Source: Pseudoxanthomonas mexicana
Lineage (GTDB): Bacteria; Pseudomonadota; Gammaproteobacteria; Xanthomonadales; Xanthomonadaceae
Direction of reading: 5' to 3'
DNA: 64,000 nucleotides
Assembly (NCBI RefSeq): GCF_001556105.1
Contig: NZ_LSIF01000054.1
Coordinates: forward strand, 23,543-87,542
Numbering within the stretch: position 1 is the stretch's first letter; each line of letters opens with the position of its first letter. Positions 34,109-46,891 of the stretch are shown here, piece after piece. Both the position numbers and the translations under genes were made by a program. Below the pieces are notes generated by a model that worked only from the letters and a program-made list of their open reading frames with translations, searched no databases and had not been told where the DNA came from.

Positions 34109-34774
34109 TCAGGCCGCGGTCTTTTCCTTGAACCGGCAGAGGTCGCGGATCACGCACTGCGGACAGTCCGGTGTGCGCGCCTTGCAGACATAGCGGCCAT
34201 GCAGGATCAGCCAGTGATGGGCATCCAGCATGAACTCGGCCGGCACCACCTTCACCAGCTTGTCTTCCACCGTGCGGACGTCCTTCCCCGGCGCCAGGCC
34301 GGTGCGGTTGGCGACGCGGAAAATATGCGTGTCCACCGCGATGGTCGGTTCGCCGAAGGCCGTGTTCAACACCACGTTCGCGGTCTTGCGGCCTACGCCG
34401 GGCAGCGCTTCCAGTGCATCGCGTGAGCGCGGCACCTCGCCGTCGTGCTGGTCGAGCAGGATGCGGCAGGTGGCGATGACATTCTTGGCCTTGGCGTTGA
34501 ACAGGCCGATGGTGGAGATGTATTTTTTCAGCCAGTCCTCGCCCAGTGCCAGGATCGCGGCGGGCGTGTTCGCCACCGGAAACAGTCGTCGGGTGGCCTT
34601 GTTGACGCCCACGTCCGTCGCCTGCGCGGACAGCGTGACGGCCACCAGCAGCTCGAATGGCGTGCGGTATTCCAGTTCGGTGGTCGGCCTGGGATTGAGT
34701 TCGCGCAGGCGCGAGAACAGCTCGACGACCTCGGCGCGCGCCAGCGTGGGGCCGCGCCGTGGCGCAGCCGTCAC
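34109..34774 (-). CDS. nth: Endonuclease III
   Basis: A 221-residue DNA glycosylase/AP lyase for oxidised pyrimidines. The helix-hairpin-helix LPGVGRKTANVVLN holds catalytic Lys130, VDTHIFRV holds Asp148, and the [4Fe-4S] cluster loop CKARTPDCPQCVIRDLC is intact (C-x6-C-x2-C-x5-C). The start GTG at 34774 overlaps the stop of the small CxxC protein upstream, and residues before it do not fit the family. The length matches E. coli Nth (211) with a short N-terminal extension. Confidence 0.95.
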   Translation of the reverse strand: MTAAPRRGPTLARAEVVELFSRLRELNPRPTTELEYRTPFELLVAVTLSAQATDVGVNKATRRLFPVANTPAAILALGEDWLKKYISTIGLFNAKAKNVIATCRILLDQHDGEVPRSRDALEALPGVGRKTANVVLNTAFGEPTIAVDTHIFRVANRTGLAPGKDVRTVEDKLVKVVPAEFMLDAHHWLILHGRYVCKARTPDCPQCVIRDLCRFKEKTAA

Positions 34775-35136
34775 GGCTTCATCCTTTCGGCCGCCTTGGC
34801 TTTGGCGCGGGCGAGGATGGCCGCGGCGCCGGTCGGCAGGGCTGGGCGCGCTTGCTCGGCAACACCGGAAACGCCAGCCGCCTTCAACCGCTTTGCTTCG
34901 CGCTCGGCGGCACGCCCCGCCAGTCGGGCCTCGCGTTGCCGGTAACGGTCGCGCGCATCCCAGGCCAACCGCAGGCGACGCCGGACCTGCTCCACGAGGA
35001 CGACCTCGTCGCCCGCACACGTGCAGGGCCGGAAGGCCATCAGTCCTGCGTCGATCGCGCCATCGATATCGCTGGCCACGAGTCGCGCGTGCAGCGCATG
35101 CGCCTGGTCACAGCAAGGGCAGGGCGTGGCGGGCAT
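34771..35136 (-). CDS. Hypothetical protein with Cys pairs, coupled to nth
   Basis: A 121-residue protein. The N-terminus (MPATPCPCCDQAHALHARL) has three Cys in a zinc-ribbon-like cluster, and RPCTCAGDE adds another pair near residue 38, so four or five Cys could bind a metal. Residues 50-121 are a long, highly basic helix (RRRLRLAWDARDRYRQREAR), possibly nucleic-acid-binding. It overlaps nth by 4 nt (34771-34774) and is probably co-translated with it. I do not recognise the family. Confidence 0.7.
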   Translation of the reverse strand: MPATPCPCCDQAHALHARLVASDIDGAIDAGLMAFRPCTCAGDEVVLVEQVRRRLRLAWDARDRYRQREARLAGRAAEREAKRLKAAGVSGVAEQARPALPTGAAAILARAKAKAAERMKP

Positions 35137-35153
35137 GGGAACCGACGAAGGAC

Positions 35154-35936
35154 TCAGCGACCGGTGAAGGTCGGCTTGCGGCGCTCGATGAAAGCATGCG
35201 TGCCTTCGCGCATGTCATCGGTGGCGAACATCAGGCCGAACTGGGCGCTTTCATACTGCAGGCCTTCTTCGATGCCGCACTCGCCGCCGATGTTGACGAC
35301 ATCGAGCGTCGCACGCAGGGCAAGCGGCGCGGATGCGGCCAGTTGCGCGGCGATCTTCGATGTTTCGGCTTCCAGTTCTGCCGCGGGGACGACACGCGTG
35401 ACGATCCCCAGTTGGAGTGCGCGCTCGGCCGTGACCGGCGCGCCCAGCAGGCACAATTCCAGCGTGGCGGAACGGCCAGCCAGGCGCAGCAGGCGCTGGC
35501 TGCCACCAAAGCCGGGGATCAGCCCCAGGTTGATTTCCGGTTGCCCGACCTTGGCGGTATCCGCGGCGACGCGCAGGTGGCAGCCCATCGCCAGTTCCAG
35601 TCCGCCGCCGAGCGCGAAACCGTTGATCATCGCGATGACCGGCTTCGGCAGCGTCTCGATGCTGCGCATCAGCTTCTGTCCGCGCAAGGAGAAGTCCCGC
35701 CCTTCGGTTGCGCGCAGGTCCGCCATTTCCGCAATGTCGGCGCCCGCCACGAACGCCTTGGAACCTGCGCCGGTCAGCACCACGACCCGCACTGACGTGT
35801 CCCGCGCGGCCTCGTCGAAGGCGATCTGCAAGGCATCCAGCGTGGCGGCGTTGAGGGCGTTCAGTTTGTCGGGACGGTTGACGGTGAAACGGCGGATGCC
35901 GGCGTCATCGGCGACAAGGACAAGGGGTTCGGACAT
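35154..35936 (-). CDS. Enoyl-CoA hydratase/isomerase family protein
   Basis: A 260-residue crotonase-fold protein. The oxyanion-hole segments KAFVAGADIAEMADL and INGFALGGGLELAMGCHLRVA are intact, and the hydratase glutamates appear in GQPEINLGLIPGFGGSQRL. It therefore looks like an active short-chain enoyl-CoA hydratase (FadB1/Ech type) of fatty-acid or aromatic beta-oxidation. The start ATG 35936 (MSEPLVLVADDAGI) was preferred to longer in-frame extensions. It may share a transcript with the two genes downstream (17 bp gap). A second paralogue lies at 39971-40747. Confidence 0.92.
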   Translation of the reverse strand: MSEPLVLVADDAGIRRFTVNRPDKLNALNAATLDALQIAFDEAARDTSVRVVVLTGAGSKAFVAGADIAEMADLRATEGRDFSLRGQKLMRSIETLPKPVIAMINGFALGGGLELAMGCHLRVAADTAKVGQPEINLGLIPGFGGSQRLLRLAGRSATLELCLLGAPVTAERALQLGIVTRVVPAAELEAETSKIAAQLAASAPLALRATLDVVNIGGECGIEEGLQYESAQFGLMFATDDMREGTHAFIERRKPTFTGR

Positions 35937-36103
35937 GGGTTTTCCGCGTTGATTTGTAAAATTTGAGTGAAATTGGAACTCCGCCGACGTCGTCCTGTCA
36001 GACCTGCCTGTCGTCCAGTGGCGGTTAAGCGCCCCGGCGGCTATCCTAACGCGTCCATTCCAGACGGTATGCCGCCGTCGCCCTATCTTCGGAGAGTGTG
36101 TTG

Positions 36104-36805
36104 ATGAAGTTGCGTTCGATTGCGGTCGCTGTTGCGGCATTCGCCATGGCCGGTAGCGCCCTGGCCCAGGACGTCTCGTCCGAGAAAGGCAAGCTGAGCT
36201 ATTACTTCGGTTACGACTATGGCAACAACCTTGCCGAACTGACCGAGCGTGGCGAGCAGCTGGATATCAATTCCGTGGTGAAAGGCCTGCAGGATGCCTA
36301 CGGCAAGAAGCAGCCCACGCTGACGGCCGAGCAGTTGAAGCCGGCGCTGGAAGCCTTCCAGAAGCGCGAGCAGACGCGTGCCCAGCAGGCCAAGGCGCAG
36401 TACGACAAGGTCGCGGCGGAAAACAAGACCAAGAGCGATCAGTTCATCGGTACGTTCAAGGGCCAGGCGGGCGTGAAGACCCTGCCCAGCGGTGTGGCGT
36501 ACAAGGTGCTGGAGAACGGCACCGGCGCGAAGCCGACGCAGGCCAGCACGGTCGAGCTGCTGGTGTCCGGTCCGTACCCGTTCGGTCAACGTCCGGCGGA
36601 GGCCCGTCCGGCCCAGTCGATGAAAGACCTGAAGGTCAGCGCGGTCGAGATGGAAGCGATGCGTGAAGCCCTGCTGCAAATGCCGGCTGGCGCCAAGTGG
36701 GAAGTGGCACTGCCGCCGGAAAAGGCCTATGGCGCCGATCCGCGCACCGGTTTCCCGCCGAATGTCGCCGTCGTGTTCGAGATCAAGCTGGTCAGCGTCA
36801 AGTAA
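36104..36805 (+). CDS. FKBP-type peptidyl-prolyl isomerase-like protein, periplasmic
   Basis: A 233-residue exported protein. MKLRSIAVAVAAFAMAGSALAQ is a signal peptide. SSEKGKLSYYFGYDYGNNLAEL, DINSVVKGLQDAYG and a helical dimerisation segment match the Mip/FkpA N-terminal domain. The C-terminal half contains YKVLENGTGAKPT and WEVALPPEKAYGADPRTGFPPN, but it is shorter than a complete FKBP domain: the usual VHYTGTLLDG core strand is replaced by VELLVSGPYPFGQRP. It may act mainly as a chaperone. The start ATG at 36104 follows GGAGAG by 7 bp. Confidence 0.85.
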   Translation: MKLRSIAVAVAAFAMAGSALAQDVSSEKGKLSYYFGYDYGNNLAELTERGEQLDINSVVKGLQDAYGKKQPTLTAEQLKPALEAFQKREQTRAQQAKAQYDKVAAENKTKSDQFIGTFKGQAGVKTLPSGVAYKVLENGTGAKPTQASTVELLVSGPYPFGQRPAEARPAQSMKDLKVSAVEMEAMREALLQMPAGAKWEVALPPEKAYGADPRTGFPPNVAVVFEIKLVSVK

Positions 36806-36906
36806 TCCCAGCAATCGTTCCACCTTCTGCGCCGGCCTTGTGCCGGCGCAGTGCTTTTCGGGGTAGGGCGGCGTTTCCGCGTTACCCTCCGCAGGTGCCT
36901 CACGAG

Positions 36907-37710
36907 ATGAATACCGCTTTCCGCGCCGTGCTGAGCCCTTGTACCGGCGTTTGCACGCTGGATGATGACGGGCTGTGTGAGGGCTGCCTCCGCACCACGG
37001 CCGAGATCGCACGCTGGTCGCAGATGAACGATGACGAGCGCCTTCGCCTGATGGAACACGTACTGCCCTCGCGTGAACGCGCGCGCCAGCCGCTGGAGCA
37101 GCGACTCCGCGAAGGGGGCGATCTGCGTCGCGCCTTGCACCCCTTGGATGCCGTGCCGTGTGCGGCAGGCTGGAACCATGACGACCTGATCGATCTGCTG
37201 CCGCCCGGCCCGTTGACCGAGGCCGCCGTGCTCGCCGGGTTGGTGCCGCGCGAGGAGGGCACGCAGGTCGTGCTGACGCGACGTACCGATGGACTGCGCC
37301 ATCACGGTGGCCAAGTGAGTTTCCCCGGCGGTCGCATCGAGCCTTCCGATGCCGACGTGGTCGCTGCAGCACTGCGTGAGAGCCGTGAAGAAATCGCGCT
37401 GCAGGCATCGCAGGTCACGCCGCTGGGCTTCCTCGATCCCTTCACCACCATCAGCGGATTCCGCGTGGTGCCCGTCGTGGCGCTGATCGATCCGGCCTTC
37501 GTGGCGGTGCCCGAGCCGAACGAAGTGGCGGACGTGTTCGAGGTGCCGCTTGACTACCTGTTGTCGCCCGACAACCTGCGGTGTGTCGAAGTCGACTATC
37601 GCGGACGTCGTCGCGTCGTGATGGAATACGCATGGCCTGGGCAGCGCATCTGGGGCGCAACGGCGGCCATCCTGTTCAACCTGCGGCAACGGCTGGAGCA
37701 ACTTGCATGA
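36907..37710 (+). CDS. DUF1289-NUDIX (CoA pyrophosphatase-like) fusion
   Basis: A 267-residue fusion. Residues 10-55 are a DUF1289 module with four Cys (SPCTGVCTLDDDGLCEGC), a probable metal or Fe-S site. Residues about 105-267 are a NudL-type NUDIX hydrolase: TRRTDGLRHHGGQVSFPGGRIEP is followed by the Nudix-box core AALRESREEIAL. NudL enzymes cleave CoA and its derivatives to phosphopantetheine and ADP. In many bacteria the two modules are separate proteins. A GTG at 36895 is an alternative start. It overlaps the sulfurtransferase gene by ATGA (37707-37710). Confidence 0.87.
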   Translation: MNTAFRAVLSPCTGVCTLDDDGLCEGCLRTTAEIARWSQMNDDERLRLMEHVLPSRERARQPLEQRLREGGDLRRALHPLDAVPCAAGWNHDDLIDLLPPGPLTEAAVLAGLVPREEGTQVVLTRRTDGLRHHGGQVSFPGGRIEPSDADVVAAALRESREEIALQASQVTPLGFLDPFTTISGFRVVPVVALIDPAFVAVPEPNEVADVFEVPLDYLLSPDNLRCVEVDYRGRRRVVMEYAWPGQRIWGATAAILFNLRQRLEQLA

Positions 37711-38564
37711 ACTGGACGACCCTCGTCGACGCTGCTGCTTTGTCAAACGCCGTGGGCGATTCGGGATTGCGGCTGGTCGATGCCCGTTTCGTCATGCTCA
37801 ACGCAGCGCCGGATGCGGGTCGAAAGGCCTACGCGGAATCGCATCTGCCGGGTGCCGTTTACGCCGACCTCAATCTTGATCTCTCGGATCTGTCGAAGAC
37901 CGGTGAGGGCCGGCATCCCATGCCCGACAGCGGCGCATTCGCCCGCACGCTGGGTGGGTGGGGCATCGGGCCGTCGCACCAGGTGGTGGTCTACGACGCG
38001 GGCGATGGCAGCATGGCGGCCGCTCGTCTGTGGTGGTTGCTGAAGCTGCTCGGTCACGTTCGCGTCGCGGTACTCGACGGCGGTCTGGCCGCATGGCGCG
38101 CAGCGGGAGGTGAGGAAACTTCCGAAGTTCTAGCGCCGGCGCCCGTCGCGGCGTATCCGTCGCACTTCGACGCCGGCCAGCTCGTCAATGCGCCGGACAT
38201 CCTCGCGCGGCTGGACGCGGACAGCGGCTGGCTCATCGATGCCCGGGCCGCCGAACGCTTCCGCGGCGATGTCGAACCCATCGATCCGGTCGCCGGGCAT
38301 GTTCCCGGCGCGCTCAACCGTCCGTTCGCGCAGAACCTGCGAGACGGCCGCTTCAAGTCGGCTGACGAGCTGCGCACGGAATTGTCGGCGCTGCTGGGGA
38401 ACCGCTCCCCCGCGAACACCGTGCTGATGTGCGGCTCGGGCGTGACCGCCTGCCATCTGCTGCTCGCCTTCGAACATGCGGGCCTGAAGGGCGCGCGCAT
38501 CTATCCGGGTTCCTGGAGCGGGTGGGTCGCGGATCCGGCGCATCCGGTCGCGCGCGGCAACTGA
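37707..38564 (+). CDS. sseA: Rhodanese-type 3-mercaptopyruvate sulfurtransferase
   Basis: A 285-residue protein with two rhodanese domains: an inactive N-terminal one (residues 1-130) and an active C-terminal one. The active loop is CGSGVTA with the persulfide-forming Cys242. The CG-S-G-V-T loop is characteristic of 3-mercaptopyruvate rather than thiosulfate specificity. Other family segments are HLPGAVYADLNLDLSDL, GIGPSHQVVVYDAGDGSMAAARLWW and YPGSWSGW at the end. There is no signal peptide, so it is cytoplasmic. It is translationally coupled to the DUF1289-NUDIX gene. Confidence 0.92.
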   Translation: MNWTTLVDAAALSNAVGDSGLRLVDARFVMLNAAPDAGRKAYAESHLPGAVYADLNLDLSDLSKTGEGRHPMPDSGAFARTLGGWGIGPSHQVVVYDAGDGSMAAARLWWLLKLLGHVRVAVLDGGLAAWRAAGGEETSEVLAPAPVAAYPSHFDAGQLVNAPDILARLDADSGWLIDARAAERFRGDVEPIDPVAGHVPGALNRPFAQNLRDGRFKSADELRTELSALLGNRSPANTVLMCGSGVTACHLLLAFEHAGLKGARIYPGSWSGWVADPAHPVARGN

Positions 38565-38632
38565 TCCGGCGGGCCGTCACGGCCCTGTCATCCGCACACG
38601 TCACGCTCCCGCGCTTCATTAGGGGGTGATCC

Positions 38633-39964
38633 GTGTTCCAGCGTTTTCTCAGCGTCGCCTGCGTGGCGGCGACATTGTCCTGCATGGCGTTTCCAGCGGC
38701 TGCCCAGGATGCGGAGGCTGAACGCCTGCGTATCCATGGGTCCAATACCGTCGGTGCCGAGGTGATGCCTCGCATCGTGACCGCCTGGCTGCGCTCCATC
38801 GGCTACACCCGTATCCAACAACGCAAGGTGCGCGACGACCGCACCGAAGTGGCTGCTGTCCGCGATGGCGAACCATTGATCGTCGAGATCGACCGCCGCG
38901 GCTCGGCCCTCGGCTTCCAGGCGTTGGTGAACGGTGAGGCCGAACTGGCGATGATGGCGCGTGCGCCCTCGGCTGCCGAACGCGACGCGGGTTGGCAGCT
39001 CGGCGACCTGTCATCGCCGGAGCAGGAGTTTTCCATCGCGCTCGATGGCCTGGCCGTGGTGGTCGACGCGCGCAATCCGATGCGTTCGATCAGTGTGGCG
39101 CAGCTGCGCGAGGTGGCCGCCGGCCGCATCCGCAACTGGGCGCAGCTCGGCGGCGCGGATGCACCGATCCACGTGCATGGTGGCCCCGTTCGTGGGGGCA
39201 GTCGCGAATTCCTCGAGCAACGCGTCATGGCCGGACAGCCCGCGGCCGCCGTCACCGCGCATCTACGCCTGTGGCAGGCCGCGCACGTCGTGGCGGATGA
39301 GCCGAATGCACTGGCGATCGTCGAGCTGACCACGCGGATTCCGCCCGGCACGCGCACGCTGGCTGTCACCGACGGTGGCGTGCCGGTGCAGCCGACGCGC
39401 CTCAACGTGGCCAGCGAGGACTATCCGCTGCTGCGCCGCTACCGCCTGTATGGCGCGCCGATGATGTCCGCGCTGGGTCGTAGCCTGGCCCTGTATGCCA
39501 TCGGCCATGAGGGCCAGCGGGCCGTCGAATCAATCGGACTGCAGTCGATGATGTTGCGTCCGGCGGTGCAGTCGGGCCAGGTGCAAGGTGCTTCCAGCTA
39601 TCGTGACGCCGTCGCTGGCGCGACACGTATTCCACTGGGCGTGCGTTTCAACATGGGGTCGTTGAGCTCGTTGTTCGAGAGCCGCAGTGCATCGGACATG
39701 GAACGGCTAGTCGCCTTCATGAAGTTATCGCAGAACCGGGGGCGATCGGTGGTCGTCGTGGGCTTCGCGGACCACGCGCCGGGCAATCGTCTGTTGCCGA
39801 CCATGCTGAGCAACGAGCGCGCGGACATGGTCGCCGATCATCTGGTCCGGCAGGGTATTCCGGTGGCGCGGTCGGTCGGCCTGGGCGATGCGCGCCCGCT
39901 GACGACGGCAGGCGGCATCGACGCCCGTGCGCGCAACGAACGCGTCGAGGTCTGGCTACGCTGA
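38633..39964 (+). CDS. PstS-like substrate-binding domain fused to OmpA peptidoglycan-binding domain
   Basis: A 443-residue exported fusion. Residues 1-24 are a signal peptide (FQRFLSVACVAATLSCMAFPAAA). Residues about 30-300 are a PBP-like (PstS-type) domain: RIHGSNTVGAEVMPRIVTAWL, ELAMMARAPS, and VHVHGGPVRGGSREFLEQRVM-like loops correspond to the ligand-contact regions. Residues about 340-443 are an OmpA-like domain ending NERVEVWLR, which binds meso-diaminopimelate of peptidoglycan. The protein is probably held at the cell wall in the periplasm as a ligand sensor or scavenger. GTG start follows AGGGGG. It stands alone, away from the pst operon. Confidence 0.87.
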   Translation: MFQRFLSVACVAATLSCMAFPAAAQDAEAERLRIHGSNTVGAEVMPRIVTAWLRSIGYTRIQQRKVRDDRTEVAAVRDGEPLIVEIDRRGSALGFQALVNGEAELAMMARAPSAAERDAGWQLGDLSSPEQEFSIALDGLAVVVDARNPMRSISVAQLREVAAGRIRNWAQLGGADAPIHVHGGPVRGGSREFLEQRVMAGQPAAAVTAHLRLWQAAHVVADEPNALAIVELTTRIPPGTRTLAVTDGGVPVQPTRLNVASEDYPLLRRYRLYGAPMMSALGRSLALYAIGHEGQRAVESIGLQSMMLRPAVQSGQVQGASSYRDAVAGATRIPLGVRFNMGSLSSLFESRSASDMERLVAFMKLSQNRGRSVVVVGFADHAPGNRLLPTMLSNERADMVADHLVRQGIPVARSVGLGDARPLTTAGGIDARARNERVEVWLR

Positions 39965-39970
39965 CGTTGC

Positions 39971-40747
39971 CTACTTTTTGAGCTTGTCCACCAGCGCCCG
40001 CAACGCGGTCTGCGTATCGGGTGCGTGCCAGGCATCGACGAAGCGCTCGAGCTGGATCAGCGCCGGATCCAGCGCCTCGACCAGATCGCGCCGGGCGAGC
40101 GTACGCGTCTGCAGCATCGGATGGTGCGGCAGGCGCAGCAGCTGCTGCAGCCACGCGATGGAGCGCGCGGTGACCTCGTCCTGGTCAACGAGTTCATCGA
40201 CCAGCCCGATCTCGAGTGCGCGCTCCGCAGGCACCATCTCGCCAGCGACCAGCAGGCGTTCCGCGCGATAGGGGCCGACGACGCGACGCATCAGGCGCTG
40301 GATGCCTTCCGGCACCACCAGGCCCACCTGGGTCTCGTTGAGGCCGAGCGCGAACGGGCGTGCCGGATCCGCGCTGCGCGCCATCACCCGGTAGTCGCAG
40401 CACAGCGCCAGCACGCAGCCGCCCGCGGGTGCATGGCCGGTGAGTGCGGCCACCACCGGTACTCGCGATTCGGCCAGCGTGCGCGCCGCGCCGAAGAACG
40501 CCTGCCATGCATCGAGCAGGGCGTGGCGGTTGTCGCCGAGCGACAGCAGGTAGGGCACGTCCATGCCGGCCGAGAAGATCTTCGGATTGCCAGCCAGCAC
40601 GATGCCGCGTGCTCCGTGGTCCAGCGCCGCATTGAGCGCGTCGATCAGGGCGCGGCACAGCTCGGTGTTGAGCGCATTGACCGGCGCACGCGCCAGGCGG
40701 ATCTCGCGGATGTCGCCGTGGCCGGTGGTTTCGATGAGGCCCGTCAT
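39971..40747 (-). CDS. Enoyl-CoA hydratase/isomerase-like protein
   Basis: A 258-residue crotonase-fold protein. The first oxyanion-hole segment is GNPKIFSAGMDVPYLLSLG and the second is GHAPAGGCVLALCCDYRVMA. The hydratase Glu pair seen in the paralogue at 35154 is not preserved: the region reads LNETQVGLVVPEG, which is more like delta3,delta2-enoyl-CoA isomerases. It is thus more probably an isomerase or a hydrolase than a hydratase. It is divergent from the copper chaperone gene with only 38 bp between. Confidence 0.85.
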   Translation of the reverse strand: MTGLIETTGHGDIREIRLARAPVNALNTELCRALIDALNAALDHGARGIVLAGNPKIFSAGMDVPYLLSLGDNRHALLDAWQAFFGAARTLAESRVPVVAALTGHAPAGGCVLALCCDYRVMARSADPARPFALGLNETQVGLVVPEGIQRLMRRVVGPYRAERLLVAGEMVPAERALEIGLVDELVDQDEVTARSIAWLQQLLRLPHHPMLQTRTLARRDLVEALDPALIQLERFVDAWHAPDTQTALRALVDKLKK

Positions 40748-40785
40748 TCATCCGCTCCCTGAGGTCAGGCCGGTATCATAGGCGC

Positions 40786-41229
40786 ATGAACCATCGTATC
40801 GAAACGCTCTGCCTGTCCGTCCTGCTGTTGACGTCCGTGGGCGCCGTCCAGGCCGCCGACTGCCTGCCCGTGGTGAAGCACGCATGGGTGCGCCTGCCGC
40901 CGGTCGCGATGCCGATGATGGCGGGCTTCGCCCGCATCGAGAATCCGTGTAAAGCGACGGTCAACATCGTTGGCGCCGAAAGCCTCGCCTTCGACGATGT
41001 GTCGTTGCACGAAACGCGCGAAGAGAATGGCGTCAGCCGCATGCGCAAGGTTGTCAATCTGCCTGTCGCACCCGGCAAGGCCATCGAATTGAAGCCGGGC
41101 GGCCTGCACCTGATGCTGCATGGCCCTTACCAGCCCCTGGCCGAAGGCGAGAAGCCGGTGATCACGTTGAAGCTGGCCGATGGCCGTTCGTTGCCCGTGG
41201 TGTTCGAGGCGCGCAAGCGCGCACCCTGA
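40786..41229 (+). CDS. PCu(A)C-type periplasmic copper chaperone
   Basis: A 147-residue exported protein. Residues 1-23 form a signal peptide ending VQA. The mature cupredoxin-like fold carries the exact copper motif H75-x10-M86-x21-H108-x-M110, seen in SLHETREENGVSRM and GLHLM. PCu(A)C proteins bind Cu(I) and deliver it, often with ScoI/SenC, to the CuA centre of cytochrome c oxidase. No sco or cox gene is nearby. Two extra Cys (C26, C55) could form a disulfide. Confidence 0.93.
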   Translation: MNHRIETLCLSVLLLTSVGAVQAADCLPVVKHAWVRLPPVAMPMMAGFARIENPCKATVNIVGAESLAFDDVSLHETREENGVSRMRKVVNLPVAPGKAIELKPGGLHLMLHGPYQPLAEGEKPVITLKLADGRSLPVVFEARKRAP

Positions 41230-41253
41230 TCCCGGCCGCTGTTCGGCGGCGGC

Positions 41254-41669
41254 TTACTCCGAAGCCGCTCGGATCGCGGCAGGCAATGCCGCGCTCTGGC
41301 CGGTCTGCGTATCCATCCAGACGACCACGACGTTGCCGTCCGAATACAGCACGCTGTCGTCCTTGGCCGATACGATGCGGTGGCCGATGGTCACGCTGCT
41401 GGTGCCCAGCCGGTCGACGTAGAGTTCGACCACGACATCGTTTGGCCACGTCAGCGGGCGCTTGTAGTTGATGTTGTTGGCGGCCACCACCGGCGCGATG
41501 CGGTCGGTCATCGACACGTCCGGCACGGTGAGCATCCAGCGCACGCGCGCCTCTTCCAGGTACGAGATGTACTTGGCGTTGTTGACGTGGCCCATGCTGT
41601 CCATGTCGCGCCAGCGCACGCTGATCGGGATCTTCGCCAGCAACTTGCGGCCGGTGTCGTGGGCGTCGC

Positions 41670-41673
<4 letters not shown>
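41254..41673 (-). CDS. Acyl-CoA thioesterase (hot-dog, 4HBT family)
   Basis: A 139-residue single hot-dog domain. [24 protein letters not shown] is the 4HBT signature, with the catalytic Asp in [11 protein letters not shown]. FabM/YbgC-type relatives hydrolyse short- or medium-chain acyl-CoA thioesters. The start overlaps the uvrA stop by ATGA (41670-41673), so it is the second gene of a uvrA-led unit; this pairing is probably by chance of operon growth rather than function. Confidence 0.9.
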
Positions 41674-44621
<2,948 letters not shown>

Positions 44622-45008
44622 CGGGTGGGGGATCCGGAAAGCGAACAAGGAAGCGTAGCGGTCTGCCTAGGTGGGGGCAAATACCGCTTTTGCCAGTGCG
44701 GATGAGGGGGCAGGTGGGACGGCAGTCTGCCCCGGAGCGGGGCGCTCATCTCTCCGGGACGATTGGTAACGCCTTGATTTTCAAGGGCTGGACGGCGTGG
44801 GTGAGGGGCTCCCGCTGCCAACGACGCCAGTCTGACTTGCCATGAGGACAGGAAATGTCCGCAAAGACCGTCGCGCCGACGCGGGCGGGATGAGTCCGGG
44901 TCAGGGGCGGGTTGACCGTAACTCCATGAATCCACTAAAATTCCGCTTCTGTCCGCCCTCGATGGCAGGCAGGCTCCAGAAAATAACTACAGAAACCAAG
45001 GAATCCAC
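44622..45008. other. Intergenic region between uvrA and rplU
   Basis: 387 bp without a supportable gene. It contains a short hairpin (GCCCCG/CGGGGC, 44729-44743) and the rplU promoter at 44912-44941. The long leader after that promoter (about 60 nt) shows no clear riboswitch. Confidence 0.6.
44912..44941 (+). promoter_or_regulatory. Sigma-70 promoter of rplU-rpmA
   Basis: TTGACC (44912-44917) and TAAAAT (44936-44941) are separated by 18 bp, close to consensus in otherwise GC-rich DNA. They lie 68-97 bp before the rplU start. Confidence 0.8.
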
Positions 45009-45317
45009 ATGTACGCAGTCGTAGTCACGGGCGGTAAGCAGTACCGCGTGATGAAGGGCGAGACGCTCCGCGTCGAGAAGCTCGAGGCCGAAGCCGGCAA
45101 CGAGATCACCTTCGACAACATCCTGATGCTGGGCGATGGCGAGACCATCAGCCTGGGCGACGCCCTGAAGGGCGCCAGCGTGACCGCCAAGGTCGTCGGC
45201 CATGGCCGCGCCGACAAGGTCCGCATCATCAAGTTCCGCCGCCGCAAGCACCACATGAAGCGCCAGGGTCACCGGCAGCACTACACCGAAATCGAAATCA
45301 CCGGCATCACCAAGTAA
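45009..45317 (+). CDS. rplU: 50S ribosomal protein L21
   Basis: A 102-residue ribosomal protein. [14 protein letters not shown] at the start and [25 protein letters not shown] at the end are diagnostic of L21, which binds domain I-II of 23S rRNA. It is the first gene of the rplU-rpmA operon, preceded by a near-consensus promoter and by AAGGAAT before the ATG. Confidence 0.98.
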   Translation: MYAVVVTGGKQYRVMKGETLRVEKLEAEAGNEITFDNILMLGDGETISLGDALKGASVTAKVVGHGRADKVRIIKFRRRKHHMKRQGHRQHYTEIEITGITK

Positions 45318-45329
45318 GGAGAAGCAGTC

Positions 45330-46758
<1,429 letters not shown>

Positions 46759-46762
46759 GATG

Positions 46763-46788
46763 AAAAACCCGCCGGAAGGCGGGTTTTT
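46763..46788 (+). terminator. Terminator of obg
   Basis: AAAAA, stem CCCGCC/GGCGGG around GGAA, then TTTTT (46784-46788), starting 5 bp after the obg stop. The flanking A and T runs could let it work in both directions. Confidence 0.92.
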
Positions 46789-46832
46789 CTGTAGTGAACT
46801 CTGCTTCGTTTCCCGCTGGTCCTCCCGACGCG

Positions 46833-46860
46833 CAAAAAGAAACCCGCCTTTCGGCGGGTT
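46833..46860 (-). terminator. Terminator of rpsT
   Basis: On the minus strand ACCCGCC/GGCGGGT around GAAA, followed by TTCTTTTT. It lies 32 bp after the rpsT stop and has the same stem sequence as the obg terminator that faces it. Confidence 0.9.
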
Positions 46861-46891
46861 CCCGTGTCTTCGCGTTGCGTACCGCCGTGAA

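Noticed and set aside
44729-44743. Hairpin upstream of rplU as an L21 autoregulatory leader
   Set aside because: It lies upstream of the likely promoter at 44912, so it would not be in the mRNA.
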